A DNA stretch of 64,000 nucleotides, taken from positions 1 through 64,000 of the forward strand of contig LSIG01000165.1 of NCBI GenBank assembly GCA_001556125.1, in the 5' to 3' direction. Shown here piece by piece: positions 1 through 7,227 of the stretch. Origin of the DNA: Rhizobiales bacterium CCH10-E5 (GTDB lineage Bacteria; Pseudomonadota; Alphaproteobacteria; Rhizobiales; Beijerinckiaceae). The notes below the pieces were generated by a model. The model was not told where the DNA came from. It searched no databases and saw only the letters and a list, made by a program, of their open reading frames with translations. Made by a program: the position numbers and the translations under genes. How positions within the stretch are numbered: the first letter of the stretch is position 1; the number at the start of each line of letters is the position of its first letter.

Positions 1-41
1 ACCTACCCCCTCCCCACCGCAAGCGGGGGGAGGGGGTAGGT
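1..41. repeat. Palindromic hairpin at window edge
   Basis: Perfect 15-bp inverted repeat (1-15 pairs with 27-41). The inner bases CCGC/GCGG extend the stem apart from one bulged base. It could be the terminator of a gene left of the window or one of the short palindromic repeats seen elsewhere here. There is no T tract after it on the plus strand. Confidence 0.6.
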
Positions 42-85
42 TGGGCCCGTCAATGGCTGGGTCGCTTCACCGGAGAGGGGCTGTC

Positions 86-472
86 ATGGCCGGAAACCGC
101 AAGGACCCTCGCACGTCGAAAGCGCGGCGCCTGCGCCGGGAGGCCACGCCCGCGGAAAAGCGCCTTTGGCTGCACCTGAAAGCAATGGAGTTGCCGGGCG
201 GTCATTTTCGTCGCCAAGCACCTCTGGGACCCTATTTCGCCGACTTCGTCCATATCGGCGCGAGGCTGGTGATTGAACTCGATGGCGGCCAGCATGGTCT
301 GCCGACTGCGGTTGAGCGCGATGCGCGCCGTACGGCCTATCTCGAAGCACAGGGCTTCCGCGTCCTGCGCTTCTGGAATCACGAATTGATCGAAAACCTC
401 GATGGCGTCGTCGAAACGATCTTCCGCGCCATCAATGATCCATCTCTGAAGTCCGGAGTCACCTCATGCTGA
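86..472 (+). CDS. DUF559 domain protein (Vsr/endonuclease-like fold)
   Basis: 128 residues from the ATG at 86, which follows GGAGAGGGG at good spacing; upstream in-frame starts have no such site. The region ADFVHIGARLVIELDGGQH, followed by RRTAYLEAQGFRVLRFWNHE, is the DUF559 signature, a PD-(D/E)XK-like fold related to very-short-patch repair endonucleases. The biological role of the family is not established. Its stop overlaps the start of gcvPB by 7 nt (ATG at 466, TGA at 470-472), so the two are probably translationally coupled. Such genes often sit as solitary cargo next to housekeeping genes. Family is clear, function is not. Confidence 0.82.
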   Translation: MAGNRKDPRTSKARRLRREATPAEKRLWLHLKAMELPGGHFRRQAPLGPYFADFVHIGARLVIELDGGQHGLPTAVERDARRTAYLEAQGFRVLRFWNHELIENLDGVVETIFRAINDPSLKSGVTSC

Positions 473-2040
473 ACCGTCAGGGACGTCCCACCCAGGGCAC
501 CGCGTCCGCCCATGAGCCGCACGCCACCTTCACCGGCAACCGCGCGCTGCAGCAGATCGAGCCGCTGATCTTCGAGATCGGTCACACCGAGACGACCGGC
601 GTCGACATCGATCCGCCGGCACCGTTCAAGTCGCGCCTCGGCGCGCATGCCCGCAAGGGAGAGATCGGCCTGCCCGGTCTCTCCGAGCCCGAGGCGATGC
701 GCCATTACGTGCGCCTGAGCCAGAAGAACTACGGCATCGACACCGGGCTCTTCCCGCTCGGCTCCTGCACGATGAAGCACAATGCCCGCCTCAACGAGAA
801 GACGGCGCGGATGCCCGGCTTCTCCGACGTGCACCCGCTGCAGCCGGTCTCGACCGTGCCGGGCGCGCTCGAGGTCATGCTCGAGCTCTCGCGCTACCTG
901 ATGACGCTGACCGGCATGCCGGCGGTCGCGCTGTCGCCGAAGGCCGGCGCCCATGGCGAGGCCTGCGGCATGATGGCGATCAAGGCCGCCATCGCCGCCA
1001 AGGGCGAGGGCGCGACCCGCAATGTCGTGCTCGTCCCCGAATCGGCGCATGGCACCAATCCGGCGACCGCGGCCCTGATCGGATTCTCGGTGCGCTCGGT
1101 TCCCGCGCGGCCGGACGGCACGGTCGCCGTCGAGGACGTCAAGGCCCTGCTCGGGCCCGACATCGCCGCGATCATGCTGACCAACCCCAACACCTGCGGC
1201 ATCTTCGAGCCGCAGATCGTCGAGATCGCCGCCGCGATGCACGAGGCCGGCGCCTATTTCTACTGCGACGGCGCCAACTTCAACGCCATCGTCGGCAAGG
1301 CCAAGCCGGGTGACCTCGGCGTCGACGCCATGCACATCAACCTGCACAAGACCTTCTCGACGCCCCATGGCGGCGGCGGGCCGGGCGCCGGGCCGGTGGT
1401 GCTGTCGGAGCGGCTGGCGCCCTTCGCCCCGGTGCCGTTTATCCATCTGGAAGGCGGCACCCCGCGCCTGATCGAGACCGCCGCCGACGCGCCGGAGGGC
1501 ACGGCTCCCTTCGGCCGTATGACCGCCTTCCACGGCCAGATGGGCATGTATGTCCGCGCGCTCACCTACATGCTCAGCCATGGCGCGGATGGCATGAAGC
1601 AGGCTTCCGAGGATGCGGTTCTCAACGCGAACTACATCCGCGCCTGCCTCTCCGACCTGATGTCGCTGCCTTATCCCGATCACCCCTCGATGCACGAGGC
1701 GCTGTTCGACGACGAATGGCTGAAGGGCACCGGCGTCACCACGCTCGACTTCGCCAAGGCGATGATCGACGAGGGCTATCACCCGATGACGGTGTATTTC
1801 CCGCTCGTCGTCCACGGCGCCATGCTGATCGAGCCGACCGAGTCGGAATCTAAGGCCTCGCTCGACCTCTTCATCGCGACGCTGCGCGATCTCGGCATGG
1901 CGGCGAAGGGCAACGACAAGGAACGCTTCACCGCGGCTCCCCACCATGCCCCGCTGCGCCGCCTCGACGAGACCCGCGCCGCGCGCCAGCCGGTCCTGAA
2001 ATGGGTGCCGCCGGCGCCCTTGGCGGAAGCGGCGGAGTAG
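466..2040 (+). CDS. gcvPB: Glycine dehydrogenase (decarboxylating) subunit 2, P protein
   Basis: 524 residues. It is the PLP-binding half of the two-subunit P protein of the glycine cleavage system, which decarboxylates glycine and passes the aminomethyl group to lipoylated GcvH. The PLP lysine lies in INLHKTFSTPHGGGGPG, at about Lys295. KNYGIDTGLFPLGSCTMKHN near residue 90 is the family N-terminal signature. Length is normal for GcvPB. The gcvT, gcvH and gcvPA genes would be expected left of the window. The gene begins inside the end of the DUF559 gene. A hairpin at 2053-2080 follows the stop. Confidence 0.96.
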   Translation: MLNRQGRPTQGTASAHEPHATFTGNRALQQIEPLIFEIGHTETTGVDIDPPAPFKSRLGAHARKGEIGLPGLSEPEAMRHYVRLSQKNYGIDTGLFPLGSCTMKHNARLNEKTARMPGFSDVHPLQPVSTVPGALEVMLELSRYLMTLTGMPAVALSPKAGAHGEACGMMAIKAAIAAKGEGATRNVVLVPESAHGTNPATAALIGFSVRSVPARPDGTVAVEDVKALLGPDIAAIMLTNPNTCGIFEPQIVEIAAAMHEAGAYFYCDGANFNAIVGKAKPGDLGVDAMHINLHKTFSTPHGGGGPGAGPVVLSERLAPFAPVPFIHLEGGTPRLIETAADAPEGTAPFGRMTAFHGQMGMYVRALTYMLSHGADGMKQASEDAVLNANYIRACLSDLMSLPYPDHPSMHEALFDDEWLKGTGVTTLDFAKAMIDEGYHPMTVYFPLVVHGAMLIEPTESESKASLDLFIATLRDLGMAAKGNDKERFTAAPHHAPLRRLDETRAARQPVLKWVPPAPLAEAAE

Positions 2041-2052
2041 TCGTTGACGATC

Positions 2053-2080
2053 GTTACTGGCGGCCCGAGCCGCCAGTAAC
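2053..2080 (+). terminator. Hairpin after gcvPB
   Basis: Perfect 11-bp stem (GTTACTGGCGG / CCGCCAGTAAC) with a 6-nt loop, 12 nt after the gcvPB stop. No T run follows, so termination is plausible but not certain. Confidence 0.55.
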
Positions 2081-2123
2081 AGTCCGTTACCGAAATCCTG
2101 AGCACGCCTTAAGCCTTCCTTGA
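2076..2123. promoter_or_regulatory. Two weak CtrA-like half-site pairs before the L,D-transpeptidase
   Basis: GTAA-N7-TTAC at 2076-2090 and TTAA-N7-TTGA at 2109-2123 keep the spacing of the alphaproteobacterial CtrA box (TTAA-N7-TTAA), with two and one mismatches. They lie 57-104 nt before the start of the next gene. The match is by eye, and the first also overlaps the gcvPB hairpin. Confidence 0.3.
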
Positions 2124-2179
2124 CCATGCGCGAGGGATGATTCCGTCATGCGTCTTTGGCGCTGTGTGGGATCACGTCC

Positions 2180-3451
2180 ATGTCGGTGCGTTTCGTCAAA
2201 GCTTCCGTCGCCGCCCTGGTGCTTCTGCTGGGAGGGCTGGGTGCGCGGGCCAACGAGCCCAGCTACGGCCCCAACACCTATGATCGCACCCTCGAGGCGC
2301 TGATCGCGCATGAGGACATTGCCGTTCGCGGCGGCTGGCCCAAGGTGCCGGCCGGCATCACGGCGCTGAAGCCGGACGCTCAGGCGCCCGAGGTCGCGGT
2401 GCTGAAGCGGCGCCTCGTGCTCAGCGGAGACCTGCCGGCCGACGCCCTGCCGGGCGACGTCTATGACGCGAATGTCGTCGCCGCGGTGAAGCGCTTCCAG
2501 CTGCGCCACGGCCTTTCGGATCTCGGCACGGTCGGCCGCCTCACGCTGAAGGCGCTGAATACGCCGGTCGAGGTCCGCCTCAACCAGCTCACCGCCACGC
2601 TCGAGCGGCTGAAGGGCAACGGATTCTCCTTCTCGGAACGCTATGTCGTGGTCAACATCCCCGGCGCCAGCGTCGAGGCGGTCGAGAACGGACTCGTCCA
2701 GCGCAGGCATCTCGCCATCGTCGGGCGCCCGGACCGGCCCTCGCCGGTGCTCCAGGCCAACATCACCTCGGTCAACCTCAACCCGACCTGGACGGTCCCG
2801 ACCTCGATCGTGAAGGCCGACATCATCCCACATATGCGCAAGGACCCCGGCTTCCTGGCGAAGTCGCATATGCGCCTGCTCGGCGCCGAGAACCGCGAGA
2901 TCGACCCGGCCACCGTCAATTGGGCCAGCTTGACCGCGCCCTATTTCACCGTGCGGCAGGATCCCGGCCCGGACAATTCGCTCGGCCAGATGAAGATCGA
3001 CATGCCCAACACCGAGGCCGTCTATCTCCACGACACGCCGAAGAAGTCGCTCTTCCGCAACGACGTCCGCTTCAACTCCTCGGGCTGTGCCCGTGTCGAG
3101 GGCGTGCGCGATCTCGGCGCCTGGCTGCTCGAAGGCACGGAATGGACGCCGGCCGCGATCGAAGCCGAGATCGCCAAGGGCGAGCGCAAGAACATCCCGC
3201 TGAAGAAGGCGGTGCCGGTCGCCTGGGTCTATCTCACGGGCTGGCAGGGCGCCGATGGCATGGTCCAGTTCCGGGAGGACATCTACGGCCTCGACACGCC
3301 GCAGGGCATCGTCACCTCGACGATCCTGGCGCGGAAAACCAGGCCGAAGCCGGTGCAGCCGGCTAGCGAAGCCAAGCCTGTCACGTCGCCGCCGGCGCGT
3401 CCTGTCAAGGTCGGGGCCGGCGCCGGCAGGACGCTCACGGTCTCGAACTGA
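2180..3451 (+). CDS. L,D-transpeptidase (YkuD) with peptidoglycan-binding domain
   Basis: 423 residues from the ATG at 2180, chosen because it opens a clean signal peptide (MSVRFVKASVAALVLLLGG... ending ARA). Residues about 60-130 form a PG_binding_1 domain (VVAAVKRFQLRHGLSDLGTVG). Residues about 170-320 form the YkuD catalytic domain, with YLHDTPKKSLF and SSGCARV; the nucleophile is Cys303. It should make 3-3 peptidoglycan cross-links or attach proteins in the periplasm. The SSGC motif (rather than SHGC) and the domain order resemble the YcbB/LdtD group. The C-terminal 60 residues are Pro/Lys-rich. It converges on the next gene with only 6 nt between stops. Confidence 0.92.
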   Translation: MSVRFVKASVAALVLLLGGLGARANEPSYGPNTYDRTLEALIAHEDIAVRGGWPKVPAGITALKPDAQAPEVAVLKRRLVLSGDLPADALPGDVYDANVVAAVKRFQLRHGLSDLGTVGRLTLKALNTPVEVRLNQLTATLERLKGNGFSFSERYVVVNIPGASVEAVENGLVQRRHLAIVGRPDRPSPVLQANITSVNLNPTWTVPTSIVKADIIPHMRKDPGFLAKSHMRLLGAENREIDPATVNWASLTAPYFTVRQDPGPDNSLGQMKIDMPNTEAVYLHDTPKKSLFRNDVRFNSSGCARVEGVRDLGAWLLEGTEWTPAAIEAEIAKGERKNIPLKKAVPVAWVYLTGWQGADGMVQFREDIYGLDTPQGIVTSTILARKTRPKPVQPASEAKPVTSPPARPVKVGAGAGRTLTVSN

Positions 3452-3457
3452 AACGGT

Positions 3458-4258
3458 TCACAGGCCTTTGAGGATCGCCATCGTCGCGGCGATCGCCTGC
3501 GCCCGCGCCTCGGCATTCGTCCCGATTGTCACCATCCCGTCCGCGCGCTCCGAGTAAGCCGCCTTGCGGTTGCGCAGCGGCAGGCTGGGATGGTCGAAGT
3601 CGTGATAGGCGTCGGCATAACCGACGAAGCGCGCGCCACCTTGGGCGGCCAGCTTCTCGCAGGGCTTCGCCGGGGTCCAGTCGTCGGCCAGGCCGTGCAG
3701 GATCGTGGTCGGCGCCCGCGCCATCCAGCCGCGTTTCAGCAGGACGCGGCAGCCCGGATAAAAGGCGATGACGGCCCGAAAGCCGCCGGGACCTGCGGCA
3801 GCGGGCTGACCTGCGACCTCCAGCGCGGTCGAGCCGCCATTCGACCAGCCCATGAGAGCGACTCGGCCCGCGGCGGCCAAGCCTTGCTGCTCCAGCCAGT
3901 CACGGGCGCCGAGCGCGTCCTGGGCTCGACCGGCCGGCGTCAGGTTGCGGTCGCGATCATTGCAGAGGATCGTCAAGCCGCGAGCGCCGAAGCTGTCGGG
4001 CAGAAGCACGGCATAGCCCGCCGCGGTGAGCCGCGCGGTCCAGTCGGCGTCGCGGCTGGCGAGCTTGCCGGAGGCGTTCCACAGCCCGGCGCAACCATGC
4101 AGGACGACGACGGCCGGGAACGGGCCTCTGCCCTCGGGACGGGCGAGCCAACCCGAGAGCCGGGTTCCGTCGCGTGACGCGAAAGCGATCTGTTCCAGGG
4201 CCTGCGCGGGTGTCGCGAGGCAGAGGAGGAGGGCGGCGAGACGGCGCAGGATCCACAT
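3458..4258 (-). CDS. Dienelactone hydrolase-like exported alpha/beta hydrolase
   Basis: 266 residues with an N-terminal signal peptide (cleavage near ATPAQA, residue 20). Visible alpha/beta-hydrolase features are the oxyanion-hole region VVLHGCAGL, a nucleophile elbow GWSNGG with Ser139 where classical dienelactone hydrolases have Cys, the acid-bearing loop HGLADDWTPA and the histidine region YADAYHDFDHPS. The Ser nucleophile and export suggest a periplasmic esterase rather than a true carboxymethylenebutenolidase. It stands alone between convergent L,D-transpeptidase and the end of the atp operon. Substrate unknown. Confidence 0.85.
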   Translation of the reverse strand: MWILRRLAALLLCLATPAQALEQIAFASRDGTRLSGWLARPEGRGPFPAVVVLHGCAGLWNASGKLASRDADWTARLTAAGYAVLLPDSFGARGLTILCNDRDRNLTPAGRAQDALGARDWLEQQGLAAAGRVALMGWSNGGSTALEVAGQPAAAGPGGFRAVIAFYPGCRVLLKRGWMARAPTTILHGLADDWTPAKPCEKLAAQGGARFVGYADAYHDFDHPSLPLRNRKAAYSERADGMVTIGTNAEARAQAIAATMAILKGL

Positions 4259-4297
4259 GCGGTGTTTCCTCCGTTTGAGTCGCCCCCCGAAAACGAA

Positions 4298-4327
4298 GAC
4301 GCCGCGATCCGGGGAGATCGCGGCGTC
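4298..4327 (-). terminator. Terminator of the atp F0 operon
   Basis: Perfect 12-bp stem (GACGCCGCGATC / GATCGCGGCGTC) with a 6-nt loop. Read on the minus strand it is followed by TTCGTTTTC. It lies 25 nt downstream of the atpF stop, as expected for a rho-independent terminator. Confidence 0.8.
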
Positions 4328-4352
4328 GGTGTCGCTTGCGGTGCGGCAGGTC

Positions 4353-4829
4353 TCAGTTCAGCTTGGCCTTGACCTCGCCCAGCCCGGCGGCAAAGAGCGC
4401 GTCGCCGGTGCTGCCGCCCACCTGAGAGCGGATGATCAGCTCGGCGGCCTTCGTCGCAGCCTCGGCGGCCGCGGCGCGAACCTCGGCCTCGGCCTGGCTC
4501 TCGGCGAGCGCGATCTTCTCCTCCGCCGACTTGGTGCGGCGGGCGACGAAGTCGTTCAGCTTGGCCTCGGCTTCGGCGGCGAGACGCTTGGCCTCGTCAT
4601 TGGCGGCGGCGACGATGCTGGCGGCCTCGGTCTCGGCGGCCTTGCGCTTGGCCTCGTACTCGGCCAGCAGCTTCTCGGCCTCGACGCGCAGACGGCGCGC
4701 CTCGGCGAGCTCCTGGGCGACCTTCTCGCCGCGCGAATCGAGCGCCGAGACGATCGCCTTCGGCACGCCGAAATAGGCCAGGATGGCGATGAAGATGACG
4801 AAGGCGACGCCGACCCAGAGAGTATCCAT
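4353..4829 (-). CDS. atpF: ATP synthase F0 subunit b
   Basis: 158 residues. One N-terminal membrane helix (WVGVAFVIFIAILAYFGVP) is followed by a long Ala/Glu/Lys-rich coiled coil, the form of the peripheral-stalk b subunit that joins F0 to F1. It is the last gene of the F0 operon and lies 11 nt after the b' gene. The pair of diverged b-type genes is the usual alphaproteobacterial arrangement, and the F1 genes are elsewhere. A terminator hairpin follows directly. Confidence 0.95.
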   Translation of the reverse strand: MDTLWVGVAFVIFIAILAYFGVPKAIVSALDSRGEKVAQELAEARRLRVEAEKLLAEYEAKRKAAETEAASIVAAANDEAKRLAAEAEAKLNDFVARRTKSAEEKIALAESQAEAEVRAAAAEAATKAAELIIRSQVGGSTGDALFAAGLGEVKAKLN

Positions 4830-4840
4830 CTGTCTTCTCC

Positions 4841-5458
4841 TCAGCCGCGCGCCAGAACCTGATCGACCGCCTCGGACGCCTCGGTGGCGCTCGGGGCCTT
4901 GCCGGTCAGCTTGGTGACGATCGCCACGGCAACCTCGCTGCCGAGGCCGCGCACGGCGCTCATGGCCGAGGCCTTGCTGGTCGCGATGGTCTCTTCCGCC
5001 TTGGCCAGCTTGGCCGCGAGATCGGCCTCGACGGCATGGCGGCGCTCTTCGGAGGCCTTGGCGCCGGCATCGCGCGAGGCCTGGGCGATGCCCTGGGCGT
5101 TCTTGCGCGCTTCGGTCAGGGCCGCCTCATAGGCAAGGGCCGTTTCCTCGGCCTTGGCCTGCATCTTGGCGGCATTGTCGAGATCGCGGGCGATGGTGCT
5201 CGCGCGCTCCTCGAGGATCGCGCCGACGCGGGGCAGGGCGATGGTCGACATCAGCCAGTAGAGCGCGCCGAAGGTGATGGCGAGCCAGAACAGCTGACCC
5301 GCGAAGGTCGCGACGTCGAAGGGAGGGAAGGCGGCCTTCTCGCCGCTCAGGGACGGTGTCGCGGCCTGGGCTGCGCCGGCCACCAGCGTGGCGGTCAGCA
5401 CGGAGCCGACGAAGCCGGCCCAACCTTGCCTGACGGACCGTGAAGATCGAACCGGCAT
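4841..5458 (-). CDS. atpG: ATP synthase F0 subunit b'
   Basis: 205 residues from the ATG at 5458, preceded by GAAAGG; an upstream in-frame ATG adds 16 residues that lack family character. An N-terminal extension with a hydrophobic stretch (GFVGSVLTATLVAGAAQAA) precedes the core membrane helix (LFWLAITFGALYWLMSTIALP). A coiled coil of the peripheral stalk follows. It forms a heterodimer with the b subunit encoded next. The extended N terminus is common in alphaproteobacterial b' subunits. The name atpG (also atpF2) is used for b' in this group; elsewhere atpG means the gamma subunit. Confidence 0.93.
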   Translation of the reverse strand: MPVRSSRSVRQGWAGFVGSVLTATLVAGAAQAATPSLSGEKAAFPPFDVATFAGQLFWLAITFGALYWLMSTIALPRVGAILEERASTIARDLDNAAKMQAKAEETALAYEAALTEARKNAQGIAQASRDAGAKASEERRHAVEADLAAKLAKAEETIATSKASAMSAVRGLGSEVAVAIVTKLTGKAPSATEASEAVDQVLARG

Positions 5459-5550
5459 GGGCTGCCTTTCAGAAGGAATTCGAAAAGTCGCGCCCGATCC
5501 AGCCAAGCGGCGATCGGGCGCGACGGGAAGGCGGGTAGTCGAGAAGCGCG

Positions 5551-5778
5551 TCAGACCACGAAGAGCAGGACGAGCGCCACGACGAAGGCGAAGATGCCCA
5601 GACCTTCGGCGAGCGCCGCGCCGATGAAGGCGCGCGGGAACTGGCCGTCGGCCGCCGAGGGGTTGCGCAGCGCGCCCGAGAGGAAGTTGCCGAAGATGGT
5701 GCCGACGCCGATGGCGGCGAGGCCCATGCCGAGCGAGGCGAGGCCAGCGCCGATGTACTTGGCTGCAACGGGATCCAT
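5551..5778 (-). CDS. atpE: ATP synthase F0 subunit c
   Basis: 75 residues, two membrane helices in a hairpin. The proton-binding carboxylate is Glu58 in [15 protein letters not shown]; the polar loop carries RNPSA. Gly-rich packing in helix 1 ([17 protein letters not shown]) is typical of the c ring. Second in the F0 order after atpB, with a 61-nt gap that may hold translation signals, since c must be made in excess. Confidence 0.97.
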   Translation of the reverse strand: MDPVAAKYIGAGLASLGMGLAAIGVGTIFGNFLSGALRNPSAADGQFPRAFIGAALAEGLGIFAFVVALVLLFVV

Positions 5779-5839
5779 GGTCTTTCTCCAGTGTGAAAAG
5801 GTGATGGCGGGTGGGAGGGTCTCGCGAACTCTGCCCGGC

Positions 5840-6601
5840 TCAGTGGCCGGGGTGCAGAGCGTCGTTGAGATAGACGCAGGTCAGGATCGCGAAGACATAG
5901 GCCTGCAGGAAGGCGACGAGGAACTCGAGGGCGGTCAGCGCGACGGCCAGCAGCAGCGGCAGCGGGGCGATGATCGTCGCGGCGCCGCCGGCGGCGAGCA
6001 GGGCGACGACGAAGCCGCCGAAGACCTTCAGCGCGATGTGGCCGGCCAGCATGTTGCCGAACAGACGCAGCGAGAGCGAGATCGGGCGCGAGACGAAGGA
6101 GACGGCCTCGATCAGGACCATGAAGGGCAGGAGCCAGCCCGGCACGCCCGACGGCACGAACAGGCCGAAGAAGTGGCTGCCATGCTTGACGATGCCGTAG
6201 ACCAGCACGGTGCCGATCACCAGGAAGGCGAAGGCGGCCGTGACGATGATGTGGCTGGTCACGGTGAAGGAGCCCGGGATCATGCCGAGCATGTTCGCGC
6301 TGAGGACGAACATGAACAGTGAGAAGACGAGCGGGAAGAACGTCATGCCTTCCTTGCCCATCACGCCGGTGACGGTGGAGGCGACGAATTCGTAGATCAT
6401 CTCGGCGAGCGACTGCAGCCGGCCGGGGACGACCGAACGCTGGCTCGAGCCATAGATCATGATCGCCGAGATCACGGCGACGATGGCGACCATCAGCAGC
6501 GAGGCATTGGTGAAGGACAGGTCGAGGCCGAACGGCCGCAAGCCGATGATCGGCTTGATCTCGAATTGGTGGATCGGATCGATTCCGCCGCCAGCCGCCA
6601 T
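5840..6601 (-). CDS. atpB: ATP synthase F0 subunit a
   Basis: 253 residues, multi-spanning membrane protein forming the proton half-channels beside the c ring. The essential arginine is in [14 protein letters not shown], and the C-terminal helix ends [21 protein letters not shown] as in the family. Starts with [18 protein letters not shown], typical of the group. It follows atpI by 46 nt and precedes atpE. Confidence 0.97.
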   Translation of the reverse strand: MAAGGGIDPIHQFEIKPIIGLRPFGLDLSFTNASLLMVAIVAVISAIMIYGSSQRSVVPGRLQSLAEMIYEFVASTVTGVMGKEGMTFFPLVFSLFMFVLSANMLGMIPGSFTVTSHIIVTAAFAFLVIGTVLVYGIVKHGSHFFGLFVPSGVPGWLLPFMVLIEAVSFVSRPISLSLRLFGNMLAGHIALKVFGGFVVALLAAGGAATIIAPLPLLLAVALTALEFLVAFLQAYVFAILTCVYLNDALHPGH

Positions 6602-6647
6602 GTCGTTTCAGCCCCTTGTCGTGCGGCCTTCCGGCCGCCAGCCTCGG

Positions 6648-6998
6648 TCAGTCTTTCGTCCCGCCGCCCTTGGACCCGGAGGTCGGACGCGAACCGAGCC
6701 GATAGACGGAGCGCAGCCCCGCGATGGCTCCGATCACCAGGAAGATGATCAGCAGGAACGGAGAGGTTCCCAGCCACCGGTCTGCCAGCATCCCGATCAG
6801 GGCGCCTGCGATGATGCCGCCTGCGAGATCCGTCGCGGCGCGCAGACCGGAGGACATCGCGCCAGCCATGGCGCCGTCCTCTCCGGCCGGGCTCGCGCCC
6901 GGCTTTTCGGCCTCTTCGGCCCGCCCGAGGGCGGCCTTCAGAGACCCCAGTCTTGCGCGCAACTCCGAGTCTGAGGCGTTTTTGTCGGGTTCGGCCAT
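6648..6998 (-). CDS. atpI: F0F1 ATP synthase assembly protein AtpI-like
   Basis: 116 residues from the ATG at 6998, which has a strong GGAGGAG site 8 nt upstream; longer frames are not supported. A charged N terminus (AEPDKNASDSELRARLGSLK) precedes two membrane helices (AATDLAGGIIAGALIGMLADRWLG and PFLLIIFLVIGAIAGLRSVYR). This is the AtpZ/AtpI family, which aids c-ring assembly or ion supply. First gene of the F0 operon. The Ser/Gly/Lys tail is not conserved. Confidence 0.88.
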   Translation of the reverse strand: MAEPDKNASDSELRARLGSLKAALGRAEEAEKPGASPAGEDGAMAGAMSSGLRAATDLAGGIIAGALIGMLADRWLGTSPFLLIIFLVIGAIAGLRSVYRLGSRPTSGSKGGGTKD

Positions 6999-7098
6999 GG
7001 CAGCAGCTCCTCCATGATCGTGAAATGGCCACGATCCTGCAAAAAGCCACACGATCCCTGTCCGCGCCCCGCGCATCGAGCCGTCGTCAGCACGGCCT

Positions 7099-7127
7099 CC
7101 TTTATTGCCCGCCCCGGATGCTGTCAA
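7099..7127 (-). promoter_or_regulatory. Candidate sigma-70 promoter for the atp operon
   Basis: On the minus strand, a perfect TTGACA (7122-7127) is followed 16-17 nt later by ATAAAG/TAAAGG (about 7099-7105). This places transcription start near 7092, about 95 nt before atpI. The -10 element is imperfect. Confidence 0.45.
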
Positions 7128-7227
7128 GGCGGGCGAATGCCGGCTAAGGCATTGGAAAGCTTATAAATTCGGAGAAAACCGACATTCTTGCCGCATTGCG
7201 AAGGCGATTGTGGCCTTTTTTCAGCGC

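Noticed and set aside
379..2127. Minus-strand frame of about 580 codons
   Set aside because: Antisense to gcvPB, which has clear motifs. The minus-strand translation looks like biased sequence only.
7195..7220. Terminator-like AAGGC...GCCTTTTTT on the plus strand
   Set aside because: The strand is wrong for smc, and there is no plus-strand gene upstream to end.
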